Source: Hysterangium stoloniferum (Eukaryota > Basidiomycota > Agaricomycetes > Hysterangiales > Hysterangiaceae). Taken from it: 64,000 nucleotides of DNA. Positions 12,109-21,428 of the stretch are shown here, in pieces. Both the position numbers and the translations under genes were made by a program. How positions within the stretch are numbered: the first letter of the stretch is position 1; the number at the start of each line of letters is the position of its first letter. The notes under the pieces were generated by a model that saw only the letters and a program-made list of their open reading frames with translations, did no database searches and had not been told where the DNA came from. The stretch is from NCBI GenBank assembly GCA_015178975.1, contig WHVD01000017.1, positions 806,001 to 870,000 of the forward strand, given 5' to 3'.

Positions 12109-12919
12109 CAGTGACCTCAAAAACCCTTTCCATGTTGACCCCAAATGCAGTGTTTGAAGAACAACGCCTTACAGCGTGGGAATTATGCTTAGCTTTGGTG
12201 GAGTCATACATAGTACATCCTCTTCGCTACAATATTGCTCCCTGAGTCACGTGATTCCGATCACAGGGTATAGAGATATGATTAATTTAAAACAGCAATA
12301 CCATGGAAAGGGTTTTTGCACTTTTGAACTGATGACTAGGATCTCAGTCAAATAATAGAATAATGGCTATTATTTTTTGGTACAAATAGATATAAACATG
12401 TAAATAGTATGTCTGAGTTTAAAAAAGTTCTGACACTTCCACACTTCTTGATTCCTAACCACCATCATGGTCAGATCCCTCTCTCTTACTCAACAAAATA
12501 CCATCCTCTCCTTGCTTGATTCTGGTCACTCTGGTGAAGCTATTGCCAAGAGAACTGGTGTTAGCCCATCTGACATATCCAAACTTCACTCCAAACATTG
12601 TTCTCTCCTTCCCAAAGCTGTTGGGGGTTGTCCCTCAAAGCTTTCTCCTACAAATATTCGACATGCTCAGCATCTCATCACCTCTGGCAAAGCTGAAAAT
12701 ACTGTCCAAGTGACCAAAGCCCTTACCAACATTATCAACCAGCCCCTCTCTGCCAGTACAGTTCACCTCCACTTGAAGAAAGCTGGTATGAAGGCTGTGG
12801 TGAAGTCAAAACACCCCCTTCTTTCCACTAGGCATCGCAAAGCTTGCTTGGACTTTGCCTATGCTCACAAGAATTGGACTATGGAGGACTGGAAGAAGGT
12901 TATATGTAGTCCTGTCGAA
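12109..12919 (+). mobile_element. Tc1/mariner element, 3'-truncated, inside the family-A LTR
   Basis: It starts CAGTGACCTCAAAAACCC directly after a TA (12107-12108) and ends before TA (12920-12921), where LTR sequence resumes. An inner inverted copy of the terminus (CATGGAAAGGGTTTTTG) lies near 12302-12319. The right terminal repeat is missing. TA target choice and the transposase fit Tc1/mariner. Confidence 0.72.
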
Positions 12920-12922
12920 TAA
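12467..12922 (+). pseudogene. Tc1/mariner transposase, N-terminal DNA-binding part
   Basis: 151 residues: a paired-like helix-turn-helix (LTQQNTILSLLDSGHSGEAIAKRTGVS) followed by a second HTH (NIRHAQHLIT..LSASTVHLHLKKAGMK) and the start of the catalytic domain (RHRKACLDFAYAHKNWTMEDWKKVI). The family continues with W-S-D-E at the first catalytic Asp. Here the frame leaves the family just after that point and stops, so no DDE core is present. Full-length family members are around 330-350 residues. It could not be autonomous. Confidence 0.88.
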
Positions 12923-13271
12923 TCCTCTCAGTAAGTCACCAATTGGAAGCCAAAGGATAAGTTGAGGGTTGGGTCAAAAGGGGTCAGAGACTGAGAGTCA
13001 GAAACTGAGGGTGAGCAAGTACAAGCAGAGGTGGAGAGTGGGATATTTAGAGTGAGACTATCAGAGTTGTTTAGGAGTGTTCTGAGTCGATATTCTGATT
13101 GATTTAATACTATGATACATGAGTGACATATATACAGAAATCTGGCACTTATCCGAACAAAAACAGAACAAAGAGAAGTACTAATGGAGAAGACGGAACT
13201 ACATATGTATAGAGTGACGCGAAAACAGAGACTGATAGATGGAACATTACAAATATGGATGTAGACTACTA

Positions 13272-13578
13272 TGTTCTAATATGAAGCTATAACAATAATA
13301 CTCAGTCTCGTAGTTGTAAACAAGAACTGAATTCTATAATGGCTAACCTATAACAATAATACTAATAGAAGTATCAGTACCTAGTTATTGTGCATTATTT
13401 AATAAAGATCTACTAACCTCAGTCTCGTAGTTGTAAACAAGAACTGAGGAAAAACTTTCTAACTCAGACTTACAGCATATATAATGCTTTTGACATTGCA
13501 TAAATGTATGCAGAAGTTGTGGACTGTAGTGGACCAAAACATGCACGTGACACAGACACGTCGCATTGTATTCCAACA
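13272..13578 (-). repeat. 3' LTR of Copia family 1
   Basis: 307 bp, the same length as the 5' LTR. Most differences from it are clustered in the last ~60 bp (13520-13578), where this copy keeps CpG and the other has TpG/CpA. Confidence 0.93.
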
Positions 13579-13585
13579 CGCTCAC

Positions 13586-14341
13586 TCACTGCGCATTCAC
13601 AACACTCGCAATCTTCTTCAAACCCATTCCAACCATCAACTTGTCTAACTTGACTTTTACCAACCCCTTGGTAAGTGCATCTGCAACTTGATCTGTTGTT
13701 GGAACATATGACATTTCGATTTCACCAGCTTCACGTATGAAGTGGTAGCATACACTGATGTGCTTCATTCAGCTGTGGGACTCTGGATTTTTTGCGAGAG
13801 CGATGGAAGACTGATTATCTACATAGAGCATGGTGGGTAAATCTTGAACAAAACCTATTTCTTGCATAAAGTTTCTAAACCATAGTGCTTCCTTTCCTGC
13901 ATGCACTGCTGCCATATATTCCGCTTCGGTACTGGATTGAGCAGTCGAAGATTGCTTCTTTGAACTCCAGCTTATGGTGCCCCCAGTGAGCAAGAAAACA
14001 TAACCAGTAAGTGAATGTCGGTCATATTTGTCTGTTGCCCAGTCTGCATCGACATACCCACTGACTTTCATATTTCCAGCTCTTTTGTATACAATCTCCA
14101 GATTCGAGGAACCTTTTAGGTACCTCACGACACACTTGATGGCCTTGTCATGGTCCTTTCCAGGGTTTGCGCAGTGCTGGCTAAGCACCCCTACTGCGAA
14201 AGCAAGATCCGGGCGGGTCATGGCATACATGAAGGACCCAACTGCACTCTGGTAAGCTTTTGGTTCAACTTCTGGTGCCATCAACTTTATTAATAATAAA
14301 TTCAGCTCAATGGGTGTTAAGGCTGGTTTGCAATCCAACAT
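13586..14341 (-). pseudogene. Copia family 1 RT end and RNase H
   Basis: Two open stretches, 14341-13769 and 13768-13586, are separated by one in-frame TGA where family members read through (..NPESHS / MKHISVCYHFIRE). Motifs: KAYQSAVGSFMYAMTRPDLAFAV, RNase H YVDADWA, TEAEYMA, and DNQSSIALAKNP. The tail is QVADALTKGL near the C-terminus, typical of Copia pol. Confidence 0.93.
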
Positions 14342-14404
14342 TCCAAATTGTTCAAGAACATCAAGGACATAGCGGTGCTGAGATACAGAGGGTGTGCATG
14401 TTTT

Positions 14405-15101
14405 TCAATCCTGAGTTATTTCCATTCCAAGGATCCAACATGCCTCACCTAGGTCAGTCATCTCAAATTTCCATTTCAAGTCCTTTTTGACCCTTTCAAC
14501 CACATCCATGGAATTCGACAGGAGTAGCAGATCGTCGATATATACAGCAACAATTACGAGGATCTTTCCTTCATGTTTAATGAATATTCCGTGGTCTGAT
14601 TGACAATGGGTGAAGCCCAAAGCTTCAAATTCAGTACATAGTCATTTATACCATTCGCGACTTGCCTGCTTGAGACCATACAGGCCTTTCTTCAGTCTCC
14701 AGACTATTTGGTTTGCGAAAACCAGGAGGTAAGTTCATGTATATCTCTTCCTCAAGGTTCCCATTGAGGAATGCTGTTTTCACATCCATTTGAAGCAGTT
14801 CTAAGTCTAGTTCAGCTGTCAAAGCTAAGAGAGTACAAATTGAGGTGAATTTTGCAACAGGTGCAAATGTTTCGTTGAAATCAATCCCCTCAACTTGGGT
14901 AAATCCTTTCAGAACAAGCCTGGCTTTGTACCGAAGAATTTCGCCCTCCGGACCATGCTTTATTTTGAATATCCATTTGCAGTCAACAACTCGACGACCC
15001 TTCAGACGTTCAACTTCATCATACAAATCAGTCTTGGTGAATGACAGCAGTTCTTCTGCACATGCAACTTTCCACTGGGGTGCATCGAGTTGAGACATCA
15101 C
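14405..15101 (-). pseudogene. Copia family 1 reverse transcriptase
   Basis: 15101-14646 has the RT start (W..A..EE..S...T, VDCKWIFKIK, RYKARLVLKGFTQVEGIDF.ETFAPVAK, QMDVKTAFLNG.LEEEIYM). 14620-14405 has the catalytic YIDDLLLL box. A frameshift near 14700 and a stop separate the two parts. The catalytic Asp pair itself is intact. Confidence 0.93.
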
Positions 15102-15848
15102 TTCTTCGTATGTCTCTGGCTCATTGAGAATTGATCATACCACATTTGCCTGAGTTTTGCTCACTGACTCTTGATTTTTAGATCCATATGAAGTGACAAA
15201 ATAATGAGTGTCATCATCACGTATTGGAGCTTTTCAGATATGGGTCAGTCATGGATTTTCATGCATCACAGATGGGGATGTTGATTGTGGGCTTTCTGTT
15301 GGGGGCTGCATAGATTTTGAAGAATGTGAGTTGTTATCTTCCTCTTGATCATCATCTGACTCATTGAGGTAACTATCATGTAGTTTATCGTCCTCTTCAT
15401 CATCCGAATATTCAACTTCCATTAGGTCTGGTATGTCACTGTTGTCCTCAATAGATTCAACTGCGGTGACTGCTCATGCAGGGTCTGTGTCATTTAAGCG
15501 TGGGGCTACCTTGACAATGACTCTTTCAGACATCGTGGCCATTTCTTCAGCAAATATAACATCGTGACTTTCATACACCTGTCCAGTGGTTCAGTCAATA
15601 CAGTGGTAAGCCTTTTTAGTCTTTGCATAACCAATGAAGACATATTTAATGGTCTTCCCATCCAGTTTCTGCCATTTGTTTTCTGGGATTAGCACATATG
15701 CTGTGCAGCCGAAGATTCGAAAGTGGCTGATATCAGGTAAGTTTCCAGATCAGGCTTCATATGGAGTTGAATTTGATAAGGCTCGTGTAGGGACCACATT
15801 GCGTATTTGTCCAGCATATTCAATGGCATCTGCCCAGTAAGAATTGGG

Positions 15849-17012
15849 TTACTTTGCATCTTTAAGCATCGACATTGCACTTCCTACAAGAGTGCGGTTC
15901 ATCCTTTCAGAGACTCCATTTTCTTGTGGTGTGTAGGCATCCGTTTTTTCATGCTTGATGCCCTTAGAAGTGAGGTATGTTTCGAACTCCTTTGAGATGT
16001 ATTCGCCACTGCCATCTGACCTTAATTTTGTAACTCGCATTCCAGTTTTGACTTCGACCCTTTCTACAAAAGTGGAGAACTTTTGCAATGCTTCAGATTT
16101 TTCCTTCAAGAATGCAAGATCAAGCATTTGGCTTGCATCGTCAATAAAAGTGATGAAGTATTCATATCCAGTGCGTGATTTTGTCTGCATTTTTCCACAA
16201 ATATCTGAATGTATGCAGGCAAGAATAGTTGTTTCTCGACTTTCAGTGGACTTTGGAATGGGTTTGTGGGTCTGCTTTCCATGGAGACATGGTTCACATG
16301 GTGAGTTATCAGTTTTGTTCTTTACAATCGACATTCCTTTAACCATTCCCTTTTGAACCATTTTGAGGACCGATTTGACACTGATGTGGCTTAGGCAATG
16401 ATGCCACAATTTTATATCGCCCTTCGACTCCTTGGTAGTTGCGGTAAGTGCTTGTGGTTCCATTTCAGATCCTGGTATAATTCTACTGATGTGGATTTGT
16501 TCAGGCAGCATTATATCGGCACAAAGAATGTAGATATTGCCTTCCAGGTAGGCTTCTCCAACAAGTGAGTTGTTTGCATTGTATATGCGGCACACCTGAT
16601 CCTGTTCAAATACAACTTGTAGGCCATTTTGGGTTAGACCAGAGACCGATAGGAGGTTTCTATGCAAATCTGGTACATGTAGCACCTTCTGTACAATACC
16701 ACTGATTTTCTGATTTCCAACAGATAATTCAAGTTTGATGGAGCCTTCTCCAACTGTGAATATGTATCGATTATCACCCAGCCAAACCTTTATAGGTTCT
16801 TTGAGTTTGTGGTAAGTAGCAAACCATTCACAATGTGAACTCATTGCAGCTGATGCTCCAGAATCGACTATCCATTTTTGTTGGACATTATGGTTTGCTG
16901 ATCGTTCAAGGGCCATGAACAATTGGATCGGCTGGCTTATTGATGCTGTGGTTTGTGCCATTTTCACTGTGGCTTCAGGAACTTTTGGCTTCTCAACTTT
17001 ATCTTCCTTCAA
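15849..17012 (-). pseudogene. Copia family 1 protease and integrase
   Basis: 387 residues. Protease active site WIVDSGASAAMSSHCEWF is followed by the GAG-pre-integrase zinc site (LWHHCLSHIS..PCEPCLHGKQ) and the rve core: HSDICG, TFIDDAS, LRSDGSGEY, and YTPQENGVSERMNRTL with the catalytic D,D,E residues. It stops with TAA at DAK, where the family continues with PNSYWADAI; the following 15850-15120 stretch keeps decayed integrase C-terminus and linker. Confidence 0.93.
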
Positions 17013-17138
17013 ATCATTTTTGGGTTTTCGGCATTCGCCAAGATGCTTCTTTCTGCAGTTATCACATTTCTTGTATTCCTTTTTCTTCTTTTTCTCTTTT
17101 CCAGAAGCTGATGTGTCTTTAGCCTTCCTACCATTGGT

Positions 17139-17786
17139 TCAAAACTTTGCCAAGAATGCAGCTTGTGTAGCAGATTCTTTTCGGTGAGATTCCTCAGCAA
17201 GAATTTTGGTGACAACATCGTCTGTTTGTTGAGTTTCAACTGACATAAAGATGGTTTGTAGGGTTGAATAAGAAGTCAGAAGGGAAAGAATGATAGCAAT
17301 GGCGACAAGGTTGTCTTTGATTTCATTTCCGAGAGCTCTAAGTGACTGAGCAGTAGCCCACATTTTATTTATCTGCAGTTCAAGGGCTTCCGAGTCGACA
17401 AGACTGCTTTGGAATAGCTCACCAACAAGGTAAGCCACTTTTTGAGTTCCTTTTCCTTCGTATCTGGCACATAACTTCTCCCACCCCTCCTTAGCAGACT
17501 CAAGGCCAATGATCCCATTCAAGGGTTCATCTTTCAGGGTCAATACAATCTGGGCTCTAGCCTCCTGGATTTTTGTCTGATCTGTTTCAGTGCCATCAAG
17601 GGCTTTTGACAATCCATGAACTTCAAGAACCGTTTGAGTGCGATATTTCCATGACTGGAAATTCGAGCCGGTGTCATCTAGATATGGGATGTCATACATA
17701 GAGACGAGAAGAAGGCTTCTCAGTGGAGTTAGTGTTTTGGGAAGTTGACATTTTGAATATGCAGTGAGTGTGCTAGTGGGGCCCAT
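17139..17786 (-). pseudogene. Copia family 1 gag
   Basis: 215 residues: GSNFQSWKYRTQTVLEVHGL..AL (capsid N-part), GWEKLCARYEGKG and an LL.SY..L motif typical of UBN2-type gag. A zinc knuckle (CDNCRKKHLGEC) lies past the TGA at 17141, before the protease. The open frame begins at the ATG inside the primer-binding site (17786), but a second Met at MYDIPYLDD fits the usual gag start better. Which start is used cannot be decided from sequence. Confidence 0.9.
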
Positions 17787-17790
17787 AACC
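17778..17790 (-). promoter_or_regulatory. Primer-binding site, iMet half-tRNA type
   Basis: GGTTATGGGCCCC directly follows the 5' LTR. It is complementary to GGGCCCAUAACC, the anticodon arm of eukaryotic initiator tRNA-Met, rather than to a tRNA 3' end. This resembles Drosophila copia, which is known to use an internal iMet tRNA fragment. Confidence 0.8.
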
Positions 17791-18097
17791 TGTTGTAATA
17801 TGAAGCTATAACAATAATACTCAGTCTCGTAGTTGTAAACAAGAACTGAATTCTATAATGGCTAACCTATAACAATAATACTAATAGAAGTATCAGTTAC
17901 CTAGTTATTGTGCATTATTTAATAAAGATCTACTAACCTCAGTCTCGTAGTTGTAAACAAGAACTGAGGAAAAACTTTCTAACTCAGACTTACAGCATAT
18001 ATAATGCTTTTGACATTGCATAAATGTATGCAGAAGTTGTGGACCATAGTGACCAAAACACACATGTGACACAAACATGTCATGTTGTATTCCAACA
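17791..18097 (-). repeat. 5' LTR of Copia family 1
   Basis: 307 bp, TGTTG..CAACA in plus orientation, flanked outside by TACTA. It contains a direct repeat (CTCAGTCTCGTAGTTGTAAACAAGAACTGA twice, near 17820 and 17938). Confidence 0.93.
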
Positions 18098-18302
18098 TAC
18101 TACAGGGGCAGAAAAGGTGTAAACTGGTTGTATAGGATAAGGGGTAACAGTCAGGAACAATGAAGGTGCTTAATGGGATCAGTCGGGATACCAACAGTTT
18201 GCAAGTGATTGGAGTTTTGCATGAGGTCTGATCAGGGCCAACAGTGTGCCGAGCGCACAGGTTGTAACAGAAGCCTGCAACAGAGAATGTCTGGAGGCAC
18301 CC

Positions 18303-19082
18303 TGTCATGACTGTCACAGTCACAACATTGTCACAAAAACATTCAAGTAACCTTTGACAATCTTTTGACTCATCTTATTAAAAATAGTATGAGTTGACTT
18401 ATTGTAGTATACAATCTACAAGGGGGTAATATGTAGACTTGTAATAATAGTACTTGTTTGTCAATCAATGTGTCAGTTAGTGAATCACCTTCTGACATGA
18501 TAGGTTTGGTGCTAGTTAGGTGTATGCTGGTTCTGGCATGCATTAACCTCAGAATGCATGGTCCACAATTAGCATCTTCATATCAAAAAGTGAAAAAATG
18601 GATGAACCGCCCCTAGGAAAAGGGTATTTTCATCACCAATTCTAACACATCTTTGACCAAAACTTCAACTCAACCTTCTATTTAACATCTTCAACACCCT
18701 TGAAAGTATTTGATGAACATTCAACTTGTCTCATTTAGATGTCATATACATATGATTTCATTCTTAGGCTATAGTATAATCATAGTTTAACAAAGAAAGG
18801 CATAATAGGGCAAGGAAAAGAGCAAGGAAAGTGAGTCAGAAAATCTCTCCATTGTACATTAGTTGTCTGTACTATTAATTTAGTCTCAATTTGATCTTTC
18901 ATAATCATCATAACCTTTTGACACTTTCATCTGTGAGCTTATGTGACTGGTATTAGCCTTCACAACTGGTATTAGCCTCTTACTTCATTGACAGGGCAAA
19001 TTTATACTTCATCAAACAAGGCTTCTGCACTCAATTGGTAGAATATTATTCAACTTAATTGAGAGAAATCTGTTTCATGTCA
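18303..19082. mobile_element. Solo LTR-like insertion, 780 bp (family C)
   Basis: It begins TGTCATGACTG and ends TTTCATGTCA, and is flanked by CACCC on both sides (18298-18302 and 19083-19087). The inverted paralogue near 32644 has a single CACCC and lacks the 780 bp. That proves an insertion; the TG..CA ends and 5-bp duplication favour a solo LTR. A fragment of the same family lies inverted at 60547-60668. Confidence 0.8.
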
Positions 19083-19316
19083 CACCCAGTGATTGCTCTT
19101 GCAGATGTTGAATGTAAGGTGAAGTGATGCACAAACCATTGGGTGTGCATTATGTAGCAAATATAATGACATGATTCCAGTTTGGTTTTGCAATTCCATA
19201 CAATCATATTATTTCATTTTTGGCTCTCACATCACTCACAAAGCCTCAGACCAATACTCACAATGGGGATGAACCACAATTCAGATAGACTCTTGATAAA
19301 ACACAGTATCACTGAT

Positions 19317-20037
19317 TGTTATGACCGTGTCGCAACCCTATCGGTCCCGAGGTTATCGCCACTTATCAACGGTTCAAGTCACCATCTCGGAAACCATCGG
19401 CCCCGAAGCTGACGAATGTTTTCGCGAAGATCAAACTCCGTTTATGCCCACGTCAATAACTCGTATTGTCTGGTCAAACTTTGATATGTCCCCTTTTATT
19501 ATGTTGATCCGTTCAATCTTATGTTTCACATATGTCTATCTATATTTGTAGTCCTTGAACTATTTCCTTTTATCATAATCCCGCTCTCGGTTATCATCGG
19601 CCTCTGAACTAATCATAAACTTCCCGTTCCTAGTCAAGCTTATTGTTAATACCATTTTCCGCCCTTCTCCCCATTAGTATTTTCTAGACGCCTGTTACTT
19701 GTATATGAACCCACTGTAGTTGTAGTTAGTAGGCAATCAGAATATCGACTCAGAATACCCTCATACACCTGTAATAGTCTCATACTAAGAATCCCCCCAT
19801 CCGCCTCCGCGTGCACTCGCCCACTCCCGGCCCTGACCCCTTGGCCCGATGCTCGACTTGTCCTTCGGTTCTGATCGGTATCTCGCCAAAAAGAACTCTT
19901 TAGGATTAGTCTTTGCCCGCCCGAAATCTAAGGACACCCTACGGATATTTGCAAGGGTGCAGCACATAAGCTGAAGCCAAGTCCTTCTGATCGGTCCCTG
20001 TCGGCCACTGACATTAGTCAGTTTTCAGTTCTTAACA
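19317..20037. mobile_element. Solo LTR, family A (Gypsy type), 721 bp
   Basis: TGTTATGACCGTG..CAGTTCTTAACA with target duplication CTGAT at 19312-19316 and 20038-20042. The empty site, with one CTGAT, is in the inverted paralogue at about 32442-32456. It shares the TAAGCTGAAGCCAAGTCCT block with the family-B Gypsy LTRs, which places it among Gypsy LTRs. CpG content is higher than in its neighbours, suggesting relative youth. Confidence 0.93.
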
Positions 20038-21041
20038 CTGATCCCCCACATATAGAAATTCAAATTCACCATCATCTTTCTCAAACTGACTCCAATTTAT
20101 CTCACCCATGTATCATTTCTTTTCAATGTCTTAGTACCTTTCCAAAAGAGAAGACCATTATCACCTACTCATAATACATTGAAAAAAAAGCACTTTATTA
20201 GCAATTCATCTAATCCACCACCACCTCTAGCTCTGGGGTCAATTGCTACTGCTTTGCCAGCAATGATGAGATCTTATTACTGTGCAACAAACGAGGACAT
20301 CAATTTGGGAGAAACGTGTCCGAACAGATATCGTCATTCGTGGGACCTCACAGTATGACATCTACCTATCTTTCACAACAAACACCTGCCATTCTATATC
20401 TTCTGTGTAAACTGCCCGATCTCTAGCCCAAGCAGCCACTCCCATTCCACAAAGGACATGCAAGACCCAGCCAAATCCACCCCTTCTTCGTTTGTTTCTT
20501 GGAACGCGACCTTGATCTTAACTTTGATGGTCTTCCATTCTCGGCAAGGATGACGTGATGGCGTAAGGATGGCGACGCGACTGGCATGGATGTATCAAAT
20601 GTAGAAGAAACACGTTGAGTATCATCATCCAATCGAACCCTCACTTTTCGACGGTCGTTCATGCTCCTTCACCAAGACGCGATGTTCAATATACCCAATA
20701 AACCCACCTCACACACATCGAGCTTCTTACCTGTCGCCCCACCTCCTTCGCTCTGGGAATCGTTATCCCAAACAGCCGCCCCCCGTTCGCTCTTCAGCCA
20801 GGGGACGTACAAACACAACCAGGACCGAGCCCGCCCCCGAGGTGAAAGAAGCGTGTGATGAGACTGGCTCTCGCCACATACATAGGAAAGAGAGGGAAGC
20901 GATGTAGAAATGCGAACGGCCATCCCGTGCTGCGCGGTGGGGCGTAGCCGGGGTCGGCCCCCGCCTGTTACGGGATTTGCCCGCGCGGGCGGTAAATGTC
21001 GCCGGATATAGAAACTTATTGATTGAAAAACAACGAAACAA

Positions 21042-21428
21042 CACCTGTAGTACCCATGCACCCATATCTAGTTAGGCGCAGAACACTAGCGCTGCTCGCC
21101 TTATAGTTAGATAGGATAGCCGTTGTCTCCCTCTCCCAGAAATAATACCGTTTTATAATTCTGTCTTGAATGAAAATTTTTTTTTTTCCCTCACGTATTC
21201 CTATGGACTCACAAAGCTATTATCAGACATGACAGCTGCCCCCACAACACGTCCACAAACACCCTGTACTTTCGGCAACACTCCCGCACTTAGCGCGCGC
21301 GTTCTGTTCGAGCTCATCGTTGGCGACATTGTCAAAATCACTTCACCAACTCTTCTTTGTCTAACCCTTTCTTTTGTGCTATATAGATTTCTATGGCTAA
21401 ATCACGATTGCATATCTCTCGGAAGGTA
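21042..21428 (+). repeat. Left terminal inverted repeat of the KDZ element
   Basis: It includes the promoter region and the first ~12 codons of the transposase. It is nearly identical to the reverse complement of 27753-28140. Confidence 0.9.

Larger units (their letters stand above)
13272..18097 (-). mobile_element. Complete Ty1/Copia retrotransposon (family 1), 4826 bp
   Basis: Two 307-bp LTRs (13272-13578 and 17791-18097, TGTTG..CAACA ends) flank gag-pol in the order gag, protease, integrase, RT, RNase H on the minus strand. The order with integrase before RT defines Copia. Target duplication TACTA lies at 13267-13271 and 18098-18102. The coding region is broken by stops (several TGA) and at least one frameshift, so this copy is dead. 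It sits inside the family-A LTR. Confidence 0.95.
11986..18269 (-). mobile_element. Family-A Gypsy-type LTR (reverse), split by two later insertions
   Basis: LTR pieces 11986-12106, 12922-13266 and 18103-18269 follow, in reverse orientation, the family-A LTR seen intact at 19317-20037 (shared CTTGGCTTCAGCTTAT.TGCTG, GGGTCAAAAGGGGTCAG, TTCTGAGTCGATATTCTGATTG). Outer ends are TGTTAA and TGTAACA. The flanks GAAAC (11981-11985) and GAAGC (18270-18274) are a 4/5 matching target duplication. The inverted paralogue near 32670 has the uninterrupted site. The last third is strongly diverged. Confidence 0.75.
11641..20863 (+). repeat. Repeat unit R, left copy, split by insertions
   Basis: Pieces 11641-11985, 18270-18302, 19083-19316 and 20038-20863, joined in that order, are the reverse complement of the continuous segment 31613-33090. 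Matching landmarks include GATTGATAACCCTT/AAGAGTTATCAATC, GAGAATGTCTGGAGGCACCC, CCAGTTTGGTTTTGCAATTCC, GCACTTTATTAGCAATTCATC and CGCCCCCGAGGTGAAAGAA. The unit itself (about 1.5 kb) encodes nothing I recognise. The interruptions are accounted for separately by three LTR insertions. Confidence 0.85.

Noticed and set aside
17778-17794. A tRNA gene fragment (GGGCCCATAACC resembles an iMet anticodon arm)
   Set aside because: No acceptor, D or T arms around it, and it always abuts an LTR end; it is a primer-binding site.
20423-21061. Overlapping open frames on both strands in 20.4-21.1 kb
   Set aside because: They lie in repeat R and a GC-rich flank, have no domain features and are not kept open across the inverted copy.
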